Counted from the stretch's first letter, positions 24,473 through 33,665 are shown. The stretch: DNA of 64,000 nt from WQXF01 sp031552825 (GCA_031552825.1 JAVBMD010000011.1:1-64000), one strand, 5' to 3'. Notes: generated by a model from the letters alone, not told the origin. Program-made: numbers and translations.

Positions 24473-25438
24473 ATGAAGCATGCCTTTTGGGACCGCCTGC
24501 TGATCGTGCTATGTACGCTGATCTTGCTGGCGGTGGCGGCGTTGCTGCTGGGCATGATTACCGGCTTGGTTCCGCTGAGCCTCGTGACCTCGCAGATCAG
24601 TATGCTGCTCGAAAACCGCGGCACGCGCATCGTTGTCAGCGCGGCAGCGGTGTTGCTGGTAATCTTTGCGCTCCTGGTGTTCTGGATCATACTGCCGCGC
24701 CGCAGAAGGCGCTTTAGTACCTTCGCGATCCAGCAAACCGAACACGGCGCGCTGAAGATCTCGGTCAAGGCACTGGAGCATTTGGTGCAGAAATGTGTGT
24801 CGCAACATCCGGAGCTGAGCGTCGTCTCCTCGACGATTCATAGCAACGAGGAAACGGTGCGCGTCGATATGCGCGTGACGCTGCAATCCGATATCAACAT
24901 TCCGCTGGCTATCTCCTCGTTGCAAAAGCAGATCAAGCAATACGTAGAGGCTTGCTCCGGCGTGGATGTGGATGAGGTGCGCGTGGTGGTAGAAGCCACC
25001 GTGCCGCCGGTGCCGGGCACCAACTCACCGTTCGCCATTCCGGATATGTTGCAGCCGCACCTGCCCAAGCTAGTGGAAGCAAACGCACCGGCGGCCGTGC
25101 TCGAGCCGCCGACCGCTGAACCACCGATCATCGCGGCGCCGGTCACAGAAGTGCCGATTATCGAGCCGCCTGTCGCTCCGGCGGAGGTGCCGGAAGAAGC
25201 GCCTCAGGAAACCCTGTGGATCTATACGGAACCGCAGGCCGAGCCGGAACATCCGACGGACGAGGTGCCGGAGACCGTTGCGTCGATCCTCGCGGATGCG
25301 GAATCCACCGACTGGATGGACGGCACGCCTGAGGACAATACGGATCCCACGGATCTGGAAAAGACCGAAGATGATTTTGAAGCGGACGCTGCCGAGGCTG
25401 AAGCGCAGCGCGATACGGAGGAGGACGGAACCTTATGA
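24473..25438 (+). CDS. AmaP-like alkaline-shock membrane anchor with acidic tail
   Basis: A 321-residue protein with two N-terminal membrane segments (about 10-75), then an Asp23-related domain (TEHGALKISVKALEHLVQKC, VDVDEVRVVVEA). A ~150-residue proline/glutamate/aspartate-rich tail follows. AmaP proteins are usually near 190 residues, so the tail is an extension. AmaP tethers Asp23 to the membrane; the asp23-amaP-DUF2273 order supports the call. The ATG at 24473 is preceded by AAGGAG 11 bases away. The next start overlaps its stop (ATGA). Confidence 0.82.
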   Translation: MKHAFWDRLLIVLCTLILLAVAALLLGMITGLVPLSLVTSQISMLLENRGTRIVVSAAAVLLVIFALLVFWIILPRRRRRFSTFAIQQTEHGALKISVKALEHLVQKCVSQHPELSVVSSTIHSNEETVRVDMRVTLQSDINIPLAISSLQKQIKQYVEACSGVDVDEVRVVVEATVPPVPGTNSPFAIPDMLQPHLPKLVEANAPAAVLEPPTAEPPIIAAPVTEVPIIEPPVAPAEVPEEAPQETLWIYTEPQAEPEHPTDEVPETVASILADAESTDWMDGTPEDNTDPTDLEKTEDDFEADAAEAEAQRDTEEDGTL

Positions 25439-25668
25439 AGGATATCCGCGAACATCTGCAAAAGATTACCGAGCCCGGCACGCCGCAAGCGGCGATTTTC
25501 TATGGCACGGTCGGCCTGATCGTGGCGCTGCTATTGTTGCTGATCGGCTTCTGGAAGACGCTGCTGGTGGTGGTATGCTGCCTCGTAGGATGTTTCCTCG
25601 GCGCGGTAAAGGATAAGGCCGGATTCATCCGCAAGCTGTTGGATTCCTTTTATCTGGGCAGGCGATGA
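25435..25668 (+). CDS. DUF2273 small membrane protein
   Basis: A 77-residue protein with two hydrophobic segments (AAIFYGTVGLIVALLLLLIG and LLVVVCCLVGCFLGAV), matching DUF2273. This family is the regular third member of Asp23/AmaP modules in Firmicutes. Its start overlaps the amaP stop. Function unknown, presumed membrane partner of AmaP. Confidence 0.87.
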   Translation: MKDIREHLQKITEPGTPQAAIFYGTVGLIVALLLLLIGFWKTLLVVVCCLVGCFLGAVKDKAGFIRKLLDSFYLGRR

Positions 25669-25740
25669 TACCAAAGCGAACGGTTTCCTAACAAAGGATC
25701 CCCTGGCGAACGATTTGCAAATGGAACGGAGAGCAATAAC

Positions 25741-26154
25741 ATGGCGCGATCTACCGCCCGTGCGGCGGCTATGCAACTCCTATATGCGCAGATGATGGGC
25801 GGAGAGGGCGGCGAGTACACCCTAACCGAGATGATCGCGCCGGCCCCGGCTCCGGATGCCGACGACAGGATCTATATCGATGCGATCACCGAAGGCGTAT
25901 GGAGCGCGCAGACCGACTTGGATGCGCGCATCGGCGCCTTTTCCCGCGATTGGCCGGTATCTCGCATGGCGCGCGTCGATTTGGCCATTCTGCGCCTCGC
26001 CGCGTACGAGATGACGCTGCGCGACGATGTACCCGCCGCCGTCTCCATTAACGAGGCGGTGGAGCTTTCACGTACCTTTTCTACCGACGAGGCGGGCGCA
26101 TTTATCAACGGTATTTTGGGCAACCTGCACCGCTCCCTTGAGGCTGGAAAATGA
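25741..26154 (+). CDS. nusB: Transcription antitermination protein NusB
   Basis: A 137-residue helical RNA-binding protein. It has the NusB N-terminus (ARSTARAAAMQLLYAQMM) and C-terminal motif VAVSINEAVELSRTF-like (AAVSINEAVELSRTFSTDEA) ending FINGILGNL. With NusE it binds boxA RNA in rRNA antitermination. It stands in the common Firmicute neighbourhood after asp23/DUF2273. Its stop overlaps the next gene's start (ATGA). Confidence 0.93.
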   Translation: MARSTARAAAMQLLYAQMMGGEGGEYTLTEMIAPAPAPDADDRIYIDAITEGVWSAQTDLDARIGAFSRDWPVSRMARVDLAILRLAAYEMTLRDDVPAAVSINEAVELSRTFSTDEAGAFINGILGNLHRSLEAGK

Positions 26155-27128
26155 CGGTGACCCGCGCGGTGCTGGGGATGGACACCAGTTGCTACACCAC
26201 CTCTGTGGCGGCGGTGGCGATGGATGGCACCCTGCTTTCCTCCCGGAGAAAACTACTTGAAGTCCCCGCACAAGCGCGCGGCTTGCAGCAATCGCAGGCC
26301 GGCTTTTTCCATATTCGAGCACTGCCGACGCTGCTAGCGGCGTTGCGCACGGATGTGCCGAGGCTAGAGTTGGCGGCAGTCTGCGCTTCAACGCGCCCCC
26401 GTGCCGCCGAGGATTCCTACATGCCGGTATTCTGTGTGGGTGAGAGCCAAGCGCGTTCTATGGCGGCGGTGCTGGGCATTCCGTTCTACGCAACCGATCA
26501 TCAGGCCGGACATTTGCGCGCCGCACGCATCAGAACCGCCTTGGGTGCGGAGGAAGATTTTCTGGCGCTGCACCTTTCCGGCGGCACAACTGAACTGCTG
26601 CGCAAGCGCGGACAGGCTATCACGATTTTAGGCGGCACTGCGGACATCAGCGCCGGTCAGCTCGTTGACCGCGCTGGGGTGGCGCTTGGTCTGCCGTTTC
26701 CCTGTGGTCCAGCGCTGGAAGTGCTGGCGCTGCGCGGGCATGCCGAACAAAGGTTAGGCGCGAGCTTCGGTGACGCCGGCGCGGAGACGCTGCAATGCCA
26801 TTTCTCCGGCGCGGAGGCGCAGGTGATGCGCTGGATACACGAAGGCGCGCTGCCGCCGGAGGACATCGCGGCGGAGATCTACGCGCTGCTTGCGCGCAGC
26901 ATCGCGCGCATGATCGCTTGGGGCGCAGAGAGAACCGGTATACAGCGGGCGTTGCTTGCTGGCGGCGTTGCTTCCTCGGCGTTGCTGCGGGAATTGCTCG
27001 CGCAAAGAATGGACAAGCGAGGGCATCAGCAGTCGCTGCACTTTGCCCAGCCGGAGTTGGCAGGGGATAACGCCGTCGGCGTCGCGATGATCGGGTTGGA
27101 ACGCTTGTTGATTGCAAAGGATAAATAG
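26151..27128 (+). CDS. TsaD/Kae1-like paralogue (ASKHA fold)
   Basis: A 325-residue member of the TsaD superfamily. It begins RAVLGMDTSCYTTSVA like TsaD's metal/ATP fold. The metal-binding pair is kept as HQAGH, SGGTTEL stands where TsaD has SGGHT, DRAGVALGLPFPCGPALE matches the nucleotide site, and GGVASS and GDNAVGVAMIG match the last motifs. True TsaD makes the t6A tRNA modification with TsaB and TsaE; neither partner gene is here. The altered motifs suggest a paralogue with a changed role. It overlaps nusB and precedes folD, so it is expressed with housekeeping genes. Confidence 0.78.
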   Translation: MTVTRAVLGMDTSCYTTSVAAVAMDGTLLSSRRKLLEVPAQARGLQQSQAGFFHIRALPTLLAALRTDVPRLELAAVCASTRPRAAEDSYMPVFCVGESQARSMAAVLGIPFYATDHQAGHLRAARIRTALGAEEDFLALHLSGGTTELLRKRGQAITILGGTADISAGQLVDRAGVALGLPFPCGPALEVLALRGHAEQRLGASFGDAGAETLQCHFSGAEAQVMRWIHEGALPPEDIAAEIYALLARSIARMIAWGAERTGIQRALLAGGVASSALLRELLAQRMDKRGHQQSLHFAQPELAGDNAVGVAMIGLERLLIAKDK

Positions 27129-27141
27129 GAGGGAATGAACG

Positions 27142-27990
27142 ATGGCCGCAACTTTGATCGACGGAAAGCTGGTTTCGGCGCTGTGGCTTGAGCGGCTGGC
27201 GGAGCGGGCGAAGGCTTTGCGCGCGCGCGGCGTGGAACCGCATTTGGCGGTGGTGCTGGTCGGCGAGGATCCGGCGAGCCAGATCTACGTGCGCAACAAG
27301 GAAAAGGGTTGCGAGCGGGTCGGCATTCGCTCCACGGTGATCTGCTTGCCTGCCGAAACTTCGCAAGAGACATTGGAGAAGCAGGTGCGCGCATTGAGCG
27401 CCGATGCCGGAGTACACGGCATCTTGGTGCAGCTGCCGTTGCCCGCGCCGCTGCGTGAGGAGCCGGTGCTGGCGCTGATCGATCCCGCCAAGGATGTCGA
27501 TGGCTTCCATCCCATCAACGTCGGGCGGCTGATGAGTGGCATGCCCGCGCTAACGCCTTGTACGCCCAAGGGCTGCATGGCGCTGCTCGAGCATTACGGC
27601 ATCTCTGCCGCGGGCAAGGAGGCGGTGGTTATCGGCCGCAGCAACATCGTGGGCAAGCCCATGGCGATGTTGCTGCTGCAGGCCAACGCCACGGTGACGG
27701 TCTGCCACTCGCGTACCGCCGATCTGGACGCACACTGCAGGCGCGCCGACATCTTGGTGGCCGCCATTGGCAAGGCCAAGTTTGTCACCGCCGATATGGT
27801 TAAGCCCGGCGCGACGGTGATCGACGTGGGCATCAACCGCGTCGACGGCAAGGTGGTCGGCGATGTTGATTTCGAGGCGGTAAGCCAGGTAGCCGGCGCC
27901 ATTACGCCGGTACCCGGCGGCGTGGGAAAAATGACCATCGCCATGCTGCTGGCCAATACGCTGGAAGCCGCGGAGGCGTTGACGAAATAA
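27142..27990 (+). CDS. folD: Methylenetetrahydrofolate dehydrogenase/cyclohydrolase
   Basis: A 282-residue bifunctional enzyme of one-carbon metabolism, interconverting 5,10-methylene- and 10-formyl-THF. Motifs: IYVRNKEKGCERVGI with the catalytic lysine, QLPLPAPLREE, PAKDVDGFHPINVGRL, VVIGRSNIVGKPMAMLLL for NADP and PVPGGVGKMT. Normal length. RBS AGGAGGGAATGAACG. It is followed by xseA after 1 base, a common clostridial arrangement. Confidence 0.95.
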   Translation: MAATLIDGKLVSALWLERLAERAKALRARGVEPHLAVVLVGEDPASQIYVRNKEKGCERVGIRSTVICLPAETSQETLEKQVRALSADAGVHGILVQLPLPAPLREEPVLALIDPAKDVDGFHPINVGRLMSGMPALTPCTPKGCMALLEHYGISAAGKEAVVIGRSNIVGKPMAMLLLQANATVTVCHSRTADLDAHCRRADILVAAIGKAKFVTADMVKPGATVIDVGINRVDGKVVGDVDFEAVSQVAGAITPVPGGVGKMTIAMLLANTLEAAEALTK

Positions 27991-27991
27991 T

Positions 27992-29212
27992 ATGGAAGAA
28001 TGGGTGCTGTCGGTCGGGCAGCTCAACGAATACGTGCGGCGCATGCTGGCCGCCGATCCGATGATGAAGCGCGTGAAGCTGCGCGGCGAGATTAGCAATT
28101 TTAAGCGCCATACCTCCGGGCATCTATACTTCTCGCTCAAGGACGCCGAGGCGCGCATCGCCTGCGTGATGTTCCGCAGCGCGGCGCAGAGCCTGCGCGT
28201 AGCCCCGCGAGACGGCATGCGCGTCGTGCTCGGCGGGCAAGTCGGGCTCTATGCCAAGGATGGGCAATACCAGTTTTATGCCGATACGATGCGCGAGGAT
28301 GGCGTCGGCGATCTCTACGTTCGCTTTGAGGCGCTCAAGCGATCGCTCGAGGCCGAGGGACTGTTCGACGCCGCGCGCAAGCGGCCGCTGCCGTTGCTGC
28401 CGCGCGTCGTGGGCGTGGTAACCTCGCCCACCGGCGCGGCGATCCGCGACATCATCAACGTGGCTTCGCGGCGCAATCCGCGCGCGCGCATACTGCTATG
28501 CCCCGTAAGGGTACAGGGGGACGGCGCGGCGCAGGAGATCGCTCGAGGCATCCGAACGCTTTCCGCGTTGCCGGAGGTGGATGTGCTATTGGTCGGACGG
28601 GGCGGCGGCTCCATCGAGGAGCTATGGCCGTTCAACGAAGAGATCGTGGCGCGCGCCATCTACGACTGCCCGGTGCCGGTGGTATCGGCCGTAGGGCATG
28701 AGACCGATTTTACCATTGCGGATTTCGTTGCCGACCTGCGCGCCGCCACGCCCTCGGCCGCTGCCGAGCATATTGTGCCGCAGATCGCGGGGCTGGCCTA
28801 TGCGCTGGATGCGCAGCGCCGCAGGTTGCAGAACGCGGCGGCGCAGCGCTTGCTGCTTGCCAGCTCACGCCTAGCGCGCGCGCAAGGCAGGCTGGCCGCA
28901 AAGCATCCGGCGCGGGTACTGCAGCTTGAGGCGCAGCGACTACGCCACGCGCGGCAGCGGCTCGGCTGGCTTGCCGAGGATGGCATGCGCAAGCACTGTG
29001 CGCTCTTGGCTTCGCTGGGTGACCGGCTGCGCGCGCTGAGCCCGGCACAGGTGCTGGCGCGCGGCTACGCGTACCTGACTGCGAACGGCGCTCCGCTGCT
29101 CTCCGCAAGCGCGCTGCGCGTCGGCCAGCGTTTTACCGTGCGCCTTCGCGATGGCAGTGCCGACGCCACGGTGGATAGCATAACGATTGATAACAACAGC
29201 ATTGAGAGGTGA
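27992..29212 (+). CDS. xseA: Exodeoxyribonuclease VII large subunit
   Basis: A 406-residue subunit. An N-terminal OB-fold (LSVGQLNEYVRRMLAADP, LRGEISNFKRHTSGHLYFSL) precedes the catalytic region with VVTSPTGAAIRDIINV, LLVGRGGGSIEELWPFNEE and SAVGHETDFTIADFVAD, then a long coiled-coil region for XseB. It degrades single-stranded DNA from both ends. Confidence 0.95.
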   Translation: MEEWVLSVGQLNEYVRRMLAADPMMKRVKLRGEISNFKRHTSGHLYFSLKDAEARIACVMFRSAAQSLRVAPRDGMRVVLGGQVGLYAKDGQYQFYADTMREDGVGDLYVRFEALKRSLEAEGLFDAARKRPLPLLPRVVGVVTSPTGAAIRDIINVASRRNPRARILLCPVRVQGDGAAQEIARGIRTLSALPEVDVLLVGRGGGSIEELWPFNEEIVARAIYDCPVPVVSAVGHETDFTIADFVADLRAATPSAAAEHIVPQIAGLAYALDAQRRRLQNAAAQRLLLASSRLARAQGRLAAKHPARVLQLEAQRLRHARQRLGWLAEDGMRKHCALLASLGDRLRALSPAQVLARGYAYLTANGAPLLSASALRVGQRFTVRLRDGSADATVDSITIDNNSIER

Positions 29213-29217
29213 GGCGC

Positions 29218-29493
29218 ATGCCCGCGAAGAAGAGTACCAAGGCCGCCGAAGCGCAGGAGCCGGAATGGGGTTATGAGGAAGGCATCGCCCAGCTCGAGGC
29301 GTTGGTCGAACGTATGGAGAGCGGCGAGCTTTCGCTTGAAGAGACACTGGCCGCCTACGAGCGCGGCGCGGCGCTGCACCATCGGTTAGAGGAATTGCTG
29401 CACAGCGGGCAACGGCGCGTTGAAATCCTGCAGGTGCGCGAGGGCGAGCCGGATCCGTTGGCGGATTGGCAAGCCTTCGAGGTGGAAGAATGA
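29218..29493 (+). CDS. xseB: Exodeoxyribonuclease VII small subunit
   Basis: A 91-residue helical hairpin with the family pattern GIAQLEALVERMESGELSLE and ETLAAYERGAALHH. The ATG at 29218 follows GAGGTGAG; a GTG at 29209 overlaps the xseA stop and is less likely. The stop overlaps ispA (ATGA). Confidence 0.92.
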   Translation: MPAKKSTKAAEAQEPEWGYEEGIAQLEALVERMESGELSLEETLAAYERGAALHHRLEELLHSGQRRVEILQVREGEPDPLADWQAFEVEE

Positions 29494-30413
29494 CGCAAAA
29501 AAGCTTTGTTCCCGCCGAGGAAGCCGCGTTGCTGCGCGCTATCGAGACGGTGCTTGCCGAGCGGATGCCTGAGCCAGGGGATCGCTATGCGCACGGCGCC
29601 GTGCCCGCCCCGTTGGCCGAGGCGATGCGCTACAGTTTATTGGCCGGAGGCAAGCGCATTCGCCCGCTGTTGCTGCTGCGCACGGTGGAGATGCTTGGCG
29701 GCGATTTGGCCGAAGCCATGCCCGCCGCTTGCGCGCTTGAGATGATCCACACCTACTCGCTGGTTCACGACGATTTGCCCGGCATGGACGACGACGATCT
29801 GCGGCGCGGACGGCCGACCAACCACAAAGTATTTGGTATCGGCATGGCGATTTTGGCCGGGGACGGGCTGCTCAACGCCGCCTATGAGCTGTTGCTGCAA
29901 AACGCGCTTCGGTATCCCGCGCGCTTGGCGCGGCATCTGGCCGCGTCGGAGGAAATCGCGCGGCGAGCCGGAGTAACCGGCATGATCGCAGGGCAGTGTA
30001 TGGACGTGCTCAGCGAGAGCGGCGCGGAGACAAGCGAGCCGCTGCTGCGCTACATTCATCGGCACAAAACCGCCGACTTGCTCACTGCGCCGCTGGTAGC
30101 CGGTGCGCGCCTGTGCGGCGCGAGCGAGGAAGAGGCCGAAGCACTTGAGCGGTTCGGGCAATGCGTCGGTCTTGCGTTTCAGATCGTTGACGATTTGCTG
30201 GATGTAACCGGAGACGCCGCCTCGTTGGGCAAGGCAACCGGCATGGACGCAGAACGAGGCAAGCTCACGTGGCCGTCGTTGCTGGGCGTCGAGGCCGCGC
30301 GTATGGAGGCGCGGAGGCTTACGCTGGCGGCAAGGGAGGCGCTCAAGCCTTTCGGCGAGCGCGCCGCCTCGCTGTCGGAGATTGCCGATCGGCTCACGAT
30401 ACGTGAAATATAG
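29490..30413 (+). CDS. ispA: Polyprenyl (farnesyl) diphosphate synthase
   Basis: A 307-residue all-helical prenyltransferase. Motifs: GGKRIRPLLLL, first Asp-rich motif HDDLPGMDDDDLRRGRPTNH starting at D94, the GQCMD element, and the second Asp-rich motif DDLLDVTGD. It condenses IPP with DMAPP/GPP, most likely to farnesyl diphosphate. It is coupled to xseB and lies upstream of dxs, so both ends of the isoprenoid route are co-transcribed. Confidence 0.93.
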   Translation: MTQKSFVPAEEAALLRAIETVLAERMPEPGDRYAHGAVPAPLAEAMRYSLLAGGKRIRPLLLLRTVEMLGGDLAEAMPAACALEMIHTYSLVHDDLPGMDDDDLRRGRPTNHKVFGIGMAILAGDGLLNAAYELLLQNALRYPARLARHLAASEEIARRAGVTGMIAGQCMDVLSESGAETSEPLLRYIHRHKTADLLTAPLVAGARLCGASEEEAEALERFGQCVGLAFQIVDDLLDVTGDAASLGKATGMDAERGKLTWPSLLGVEAARMEARRLTLAAREALKPFGERAASLSEIADRLTIREI

Positions 30414-30422
30414 GAGCGAAAT

Positions 30423-30869
30423 ATGGGACAGGTCACAACCATCTTTCAAAACCACATACTACAGGTCGGCTTCTGGGCTTGGTTTTGCGCACAGGCGTTG
30501 AAAGTGCTGCTTAATTTTCTGCTCACACGCAAGGTGGATGCCTCGCGCATGTTTGGGTTGGGAGGTATGCCCAGTTCCCACGCCTCCTTCCTGTGCGCGG
30601 TGAGCATGGCGGTGGGCTTTCAAGAGGGGTTTCTTTCCACAGTCTTTGGCTTAGCTGCTTGTATCACGATGGTGGTGATGGTGGATGCCGCCGGCGTGCG
30701 CCGCGCCGCCGGGAAACAGGCGGCGGTGCTCAACCGAATCATCGACGACATGATTCACGAGGGCAAGGGTATCGACGAGGAAAAGCTCAAGGAATTGATT
30801 GGCCACACGCCGGTGCAGGTATTTGCCGGCGCGCTGCTAGGTATTCTTATTGGCATCATTTTGGGGTGA
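30423..30869 (+). CDS. DUF212 (YuiD-like) membrane protein
   Basis: A 148-residue membrane protein of the DUF212 family, distantly related to PAP2/haloperoxidase proteins. It has KVLLNFLLTRKVDASRMFG, GGMPSSHASFLCAVSMAVG and AAGVRRAAGKQAAVLN. Around four hydrophobic segments. It lies between ispA and dxs, so action on a prenyl (di)phosphate is an attractive inference, but there is no direct evidence. Confidence 0.85.
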   Translation: MGQVTTIFQNHILQVGFWAWFCAQALKVLLNFLLTRKVDASRMFGLGGMPSSHASFLCAVSMAVGFQEGFLSTVFGLAACITMVVMVDAAGVRRAAGKQAAVLNRIIDDMIHEGKGIDEEKLKELIGHTPVQVFAGALLGILIGIILG

Positions 30870-30873
30870 ACAC

Positions 30874-32766
30874 ATGAGCATTTTGGATACGATCAACCGA
30901 CCAGAGGACATCAAAGGCCTCTCGATCCGCCACCTTGAAGAATTGGCGGGCGAGCTTCGCCAGTTGCTTATCGACACCGTGGCGCGGCAGGGGGGGCATC
31001 TGGCGCCGAACCTCGGCGCGGTAGAGCTGGTGCTGGCGATGCACCGCGTCTTTCATACGCCGGAGGATAAGCTGGTGTTCGACGTTGGCCACCAAGCATA
31101 TGTACATAAAATCCTGACCGGGCGGCGGGAACGCTTCGGCACGCTGCGCAGCTTCGGCGGCATCAGCGGTTTTCCCAACCGCTCGGAGAGCGAGCACGAC
31201 GCATTCGGAGTCGGCCACGCTTCCACGGCCATCTCCGCAGCATTGGGCATGGCGCGCGCCCGCGATTTTCTGGGGCAGCAGCATCATGTGGTGGCGCTGG
31301 TCGGCGATGGCGCGATGGGCGGCGGCATGAGCTACGAGGCGCTCAACGACGCGGGCAACAAGCTCGACGCAATGGATTCTCCGCTGATTGTCATCCTCAA
31401 CGACAACGCCATGTCGATCTCCCGCAACGTCGGAGCGCTTTCCAAGCACCTCACGCGGCTTCGCTCCAGCAAGCGCTGGCGCGGCACCAAGCTGGCGGTA
31501 CAGGGCGGCCTGCTGCGCATTCCCCGGATCGGCAAGCCGATCTCAAACTGGCTTGAGGACGTCAAGAACCACATCAAGCACTTTTTTGTCCCGGGCGAGT
31601 TTTTTGAAGCAATGGGCTTTCGCTACCTCGGCCCGATCGACGGACATGACATGGCGACGCTGATCCGCGTATTTGAGGAAGCGAAGCACGTCGCCGACAC
31701 GCCGGTGCTGATCCATGTTGTCACGAAGAAGGGGCGCGGCTATGAGCGCGCCGAACGCAAGCCGGATAAGTTTCACGGCATTCCGCCCTTCTTGGTGGAG
31801 AATGGTCACCTGCGCGCCGAAAGCACCTGCCCTTCCTATGGCTCCGCGGTGGCCAAGGCGCTGATTCGCCTTGCGCAAAAGGACGAGCGCGTCGTGGCCA
31901 TCACCGCCGCGATGCGGCTGGGCACCGGCCTTACGCCTTTTGAGGCGGCGTTTCCGAAGCGATGCTTTGATGTGGGCATCGCCGAGGAGCATGCTGTGAC
32001 GCTGGCGGCCGGTATGGCAGCCGGAGGGCTGCGCCCTTACTTTGCGGTATACTCTACCTTCCTGCAGCGAGGTTACGATCAAGTGGTGCATGATGTTTGC
32101 CTGCAAAACCTGCCGGTGTGTCTGCTGATCGACCGCGCCGGGCTGGTTGGCGACGATGGCGCGACGCATCACGGCGTATTTGATATCGCCTTTCTGCGGC
32201 ACATTCCCAACCTGACGATCTTTGCGCCGCGCGATCTGCGGGAGTTAGACGCTATGCTGGACGCCACGCTGAGTTTAGACGGCCCATGCGCCATCCGCTA
32301 CGCGCGCGATGGCCGGGATATGCAGGAGACGCATCCGTTTTCCGGATTTACGCCGGGTAAATGGGAGCCGTTGGGAGCGCTGCCCGCCGACGTCGCGCTG
32401 CTTGCTTACGGGCGCATGGTCGGGATCGCGCTGGATAGCGCGGCGCTGTTGTCCGAAATGGGCATCGCCGCTACGGTAATCAACGCATCGACCATCAAGC
32501 CGATGGACGCGGCGCTGCTGGCTTCGCTGGCGGAAAAGGATATGCCAATCGTCACCGTCGAGGAGCATGCCCTATTGGGCGGCTTTGGTGAGGCGGTGGC
32601 GGGACATTGCGTGGCGCAAGGGCAGAGGCCGCCCATAGCCTGCTTGGGCATCGCCGACGATTTCGTGACCCACGGCAGCATCGAGCAATTGCTGGAGCTG
32701 TGCGGGCTCGACGCGGCGGCCATCGCGCGCAACGTGGAAACCGCGTTGCGCGCCAAGGGGAAATAG
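30874..32766 (+). CDS. dxs: 1-deoxy-D-xylulose-5-phosphate synthase
   Basis: A 630-residue thiamine-diphosphate enzyme, the first step of the MEP isoprenoid pathway (pyruvate plus glyceraldehyde 3-phosphate to DXP). Motifs: LIDTVARQGGHLAPNLGAVE, FDVGHQAYVHKILTGR, the ThDP motif VGDGAMGGGMSYEALNDAGN, and the catalytic glutamate in DVGIAEEHAVTLAAGMA. The ATG at 30874 follows GGGGTGAACAC; an in-frame ATG 24 bases earlier lies within DUF212. Confidence 0.95.
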   Translation: MSILDTINRPEDIKGLSIRHLEELAGELRQLLIDTVARQGGHLAPNLGAVELVLAMHRVFHTPEDKLVFDVGHQAYVHKILTGRRERFGTLRSFGGISGFPNRSESEHDAFGVGHASTAISAALGMARARDFLGQQHHVVALVGDGAMGGGMSYEALNDAGNKLDAMDSPLIVILNDNAMSISRNVGALSKHLTRLRSSKRWRGTKLAVQGGLLRIPRIGKPISNWLEDVKNHIKHFFVPGEFFEAMGFRYLGPIDGHDMATLIRVFEEAKHVADTPVLIHVVTKKGRGYERAERKPDKFHGIPPFLVENGHLRAESTCPSYGSAVAKALIRLAQKDERVVAITAAMRLGTGLTPFEAAFPKRCFDVGIAEEHAVTLAAGMAAGGLRPYFAVYSTFLQRGYDQVVHDVCLQNLPVCLLIDRAGLVGDDGATHHGVFDIAFLRHIPNLTIFAPRDLRELDAMLDATLSLDGPCAIRYARDGRDMQETHPFSGFTPGKWEPLGALPADVALLAYGRMVGIALDSAALLSEMGIAATVINASTIKPMDAALLASLAEKDMPIVTVEEHALLGGFGEAVAGHCVAQGQRPPIACLGIADDFVTHGSIEQLLELCGLDAAAIARNVETALRAKGK

Positions 32767-32769
32767 CGT

Positions 32770-33567
32770 ATGGAAAAGCAGCGGCTCGATGTGGCGCTTG
32801 TCGCAAGAGGATTGGCCGAAAGTCGGGAAAAGGCGCAAGCGCTGGTCATGTCCGGCGTGGTATACATCCACGAGCAGAAGGCAAACAAGCCTTCGCAGCC
32901 GGTGGCGGCGGGCGATTTGCTGACGGTGCGCGGCGCGCCGCATCCTTACGTAAGCCGAGGCGCGCTCAAGCTGGAGAAGGCGCTTTCAGCATTTTCCATC
33001 GATGTGCGGGATGTGGTGGCAATCGACGCGGGCGCGTCCACCGGCGGGTTTACCGACGTGCTTTTGCGCAATCAGGCGCGGCGCGTGTACGCGGTGGATG
33101 TCGGTTATGGCCAGCTCGACTGGCGGCTGCGCAGTGACCCGCGCGTGGTCGTGATGGAGCGCACCAACGCGCGTTACCTGACCGCTGAAGCGTTTCCGGA
33201 GCCGCCCACGTTGGCGGTGATGGATGTGTCCTTTATTTCGATTCTCAAGATTCTTCCGGCGCTGTTTGCCATCATGGGTGAGGGAGGGCAGTGCGTATCG
33301 CTGATTAAGCCACAGTTCGAGGCCGGGCGCGAGCGAGTCGGCAAAAAGGGCGTTGTGCGCGATGCGCAGGTGCATCGCGACGTGATTGAACAAATTTTGC
33401 GTGGCATTGAGGTGTTGGGCTGGCACTGCGCCGCGTTGGATTTTTCGCCGATCACCGGCCCCGAGGGAAACATCGAGTTTTTGGCGCACATCCTGCCTGG
33501 AGCAGGGGATACGGCGGTGGATATTTATGCCATTGTCGAGGCTGCGCACGCCGCCTTGAATGGGTAA
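32770..33567 (+). CDS. tlyA: TlyA-family rRNA 2'-O-methyltransferase
   Basis: A 265-residue protein with an N-terminal S4 RNA-binding domain (RLDVALVARGLAESREKAQA, about 1-65) and an FtsJ-like Rossmann methyltransferase domain with the SAM motif AIDAGASTGGFTDVLL and VYAVDVGYGQLDWRLR. TlyA methylates cytidines in 16S/23S rRNA; the family is often mis-annotated as hemolysin. It starts 4 bases after dxs, as in many Firmicutes, and ends the operon at the terminator at 33620. Confidence 0.92.
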   Translation: MEKQRLDVALVARGLAESREKAQALVMSGVVYIHEQKANKPSQPVAAGDLLTVRGAPHPYVSRGALKLEKALSAFSIDVRDVVAIDAGASTGGFTDVLLRNQARRVYAVDVGYGQLDWRLRSDPRVVVMERTNARYLTAEAFPEPPTLAVMDVSFISILKILPALFAIMGEGGQCVSLIKPQFEAGRERVGKKGVVRDAQVHRDVIEQILRGIEVLGWHCAALDFSPITGPEGNIEFLAHILPGAGDTAVDIYAIVEAAHAALNG

Positions 33568-33619
33568 CAACGATGTGCCAAATGACTTTTCGCGCAAGGC
33601 TTCTGCGTGCTTTTTGTTG

Positions 33620-33645
33620 AAAAGGCGGCCAGAGCCTTTTTTTTA
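33620..33645 (+). terminator. Intrinsic terminator of nusB-tlyA operon
   Basis: AAAAGGC/GCCTTTT stem (33620-33626, 33634-33640) with 7-base loop, running into an 8-T tract. Confidence 0.85.
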
Positions 33646-33659
33646 TGCGCGAATTGTGT

Positions 33660-33665
33660 TATAAT
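33660..33665 (+). promoter_or_regulatory. Extended -10 promoter of RNase J gene
   Basis: TGTTATAAT is a TGn-extended -10 box; the -35 region is only the preceding T-tract. Transcription would begin near 33672, leaving a ~140-base 5' leader. Confidence 0.6.
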
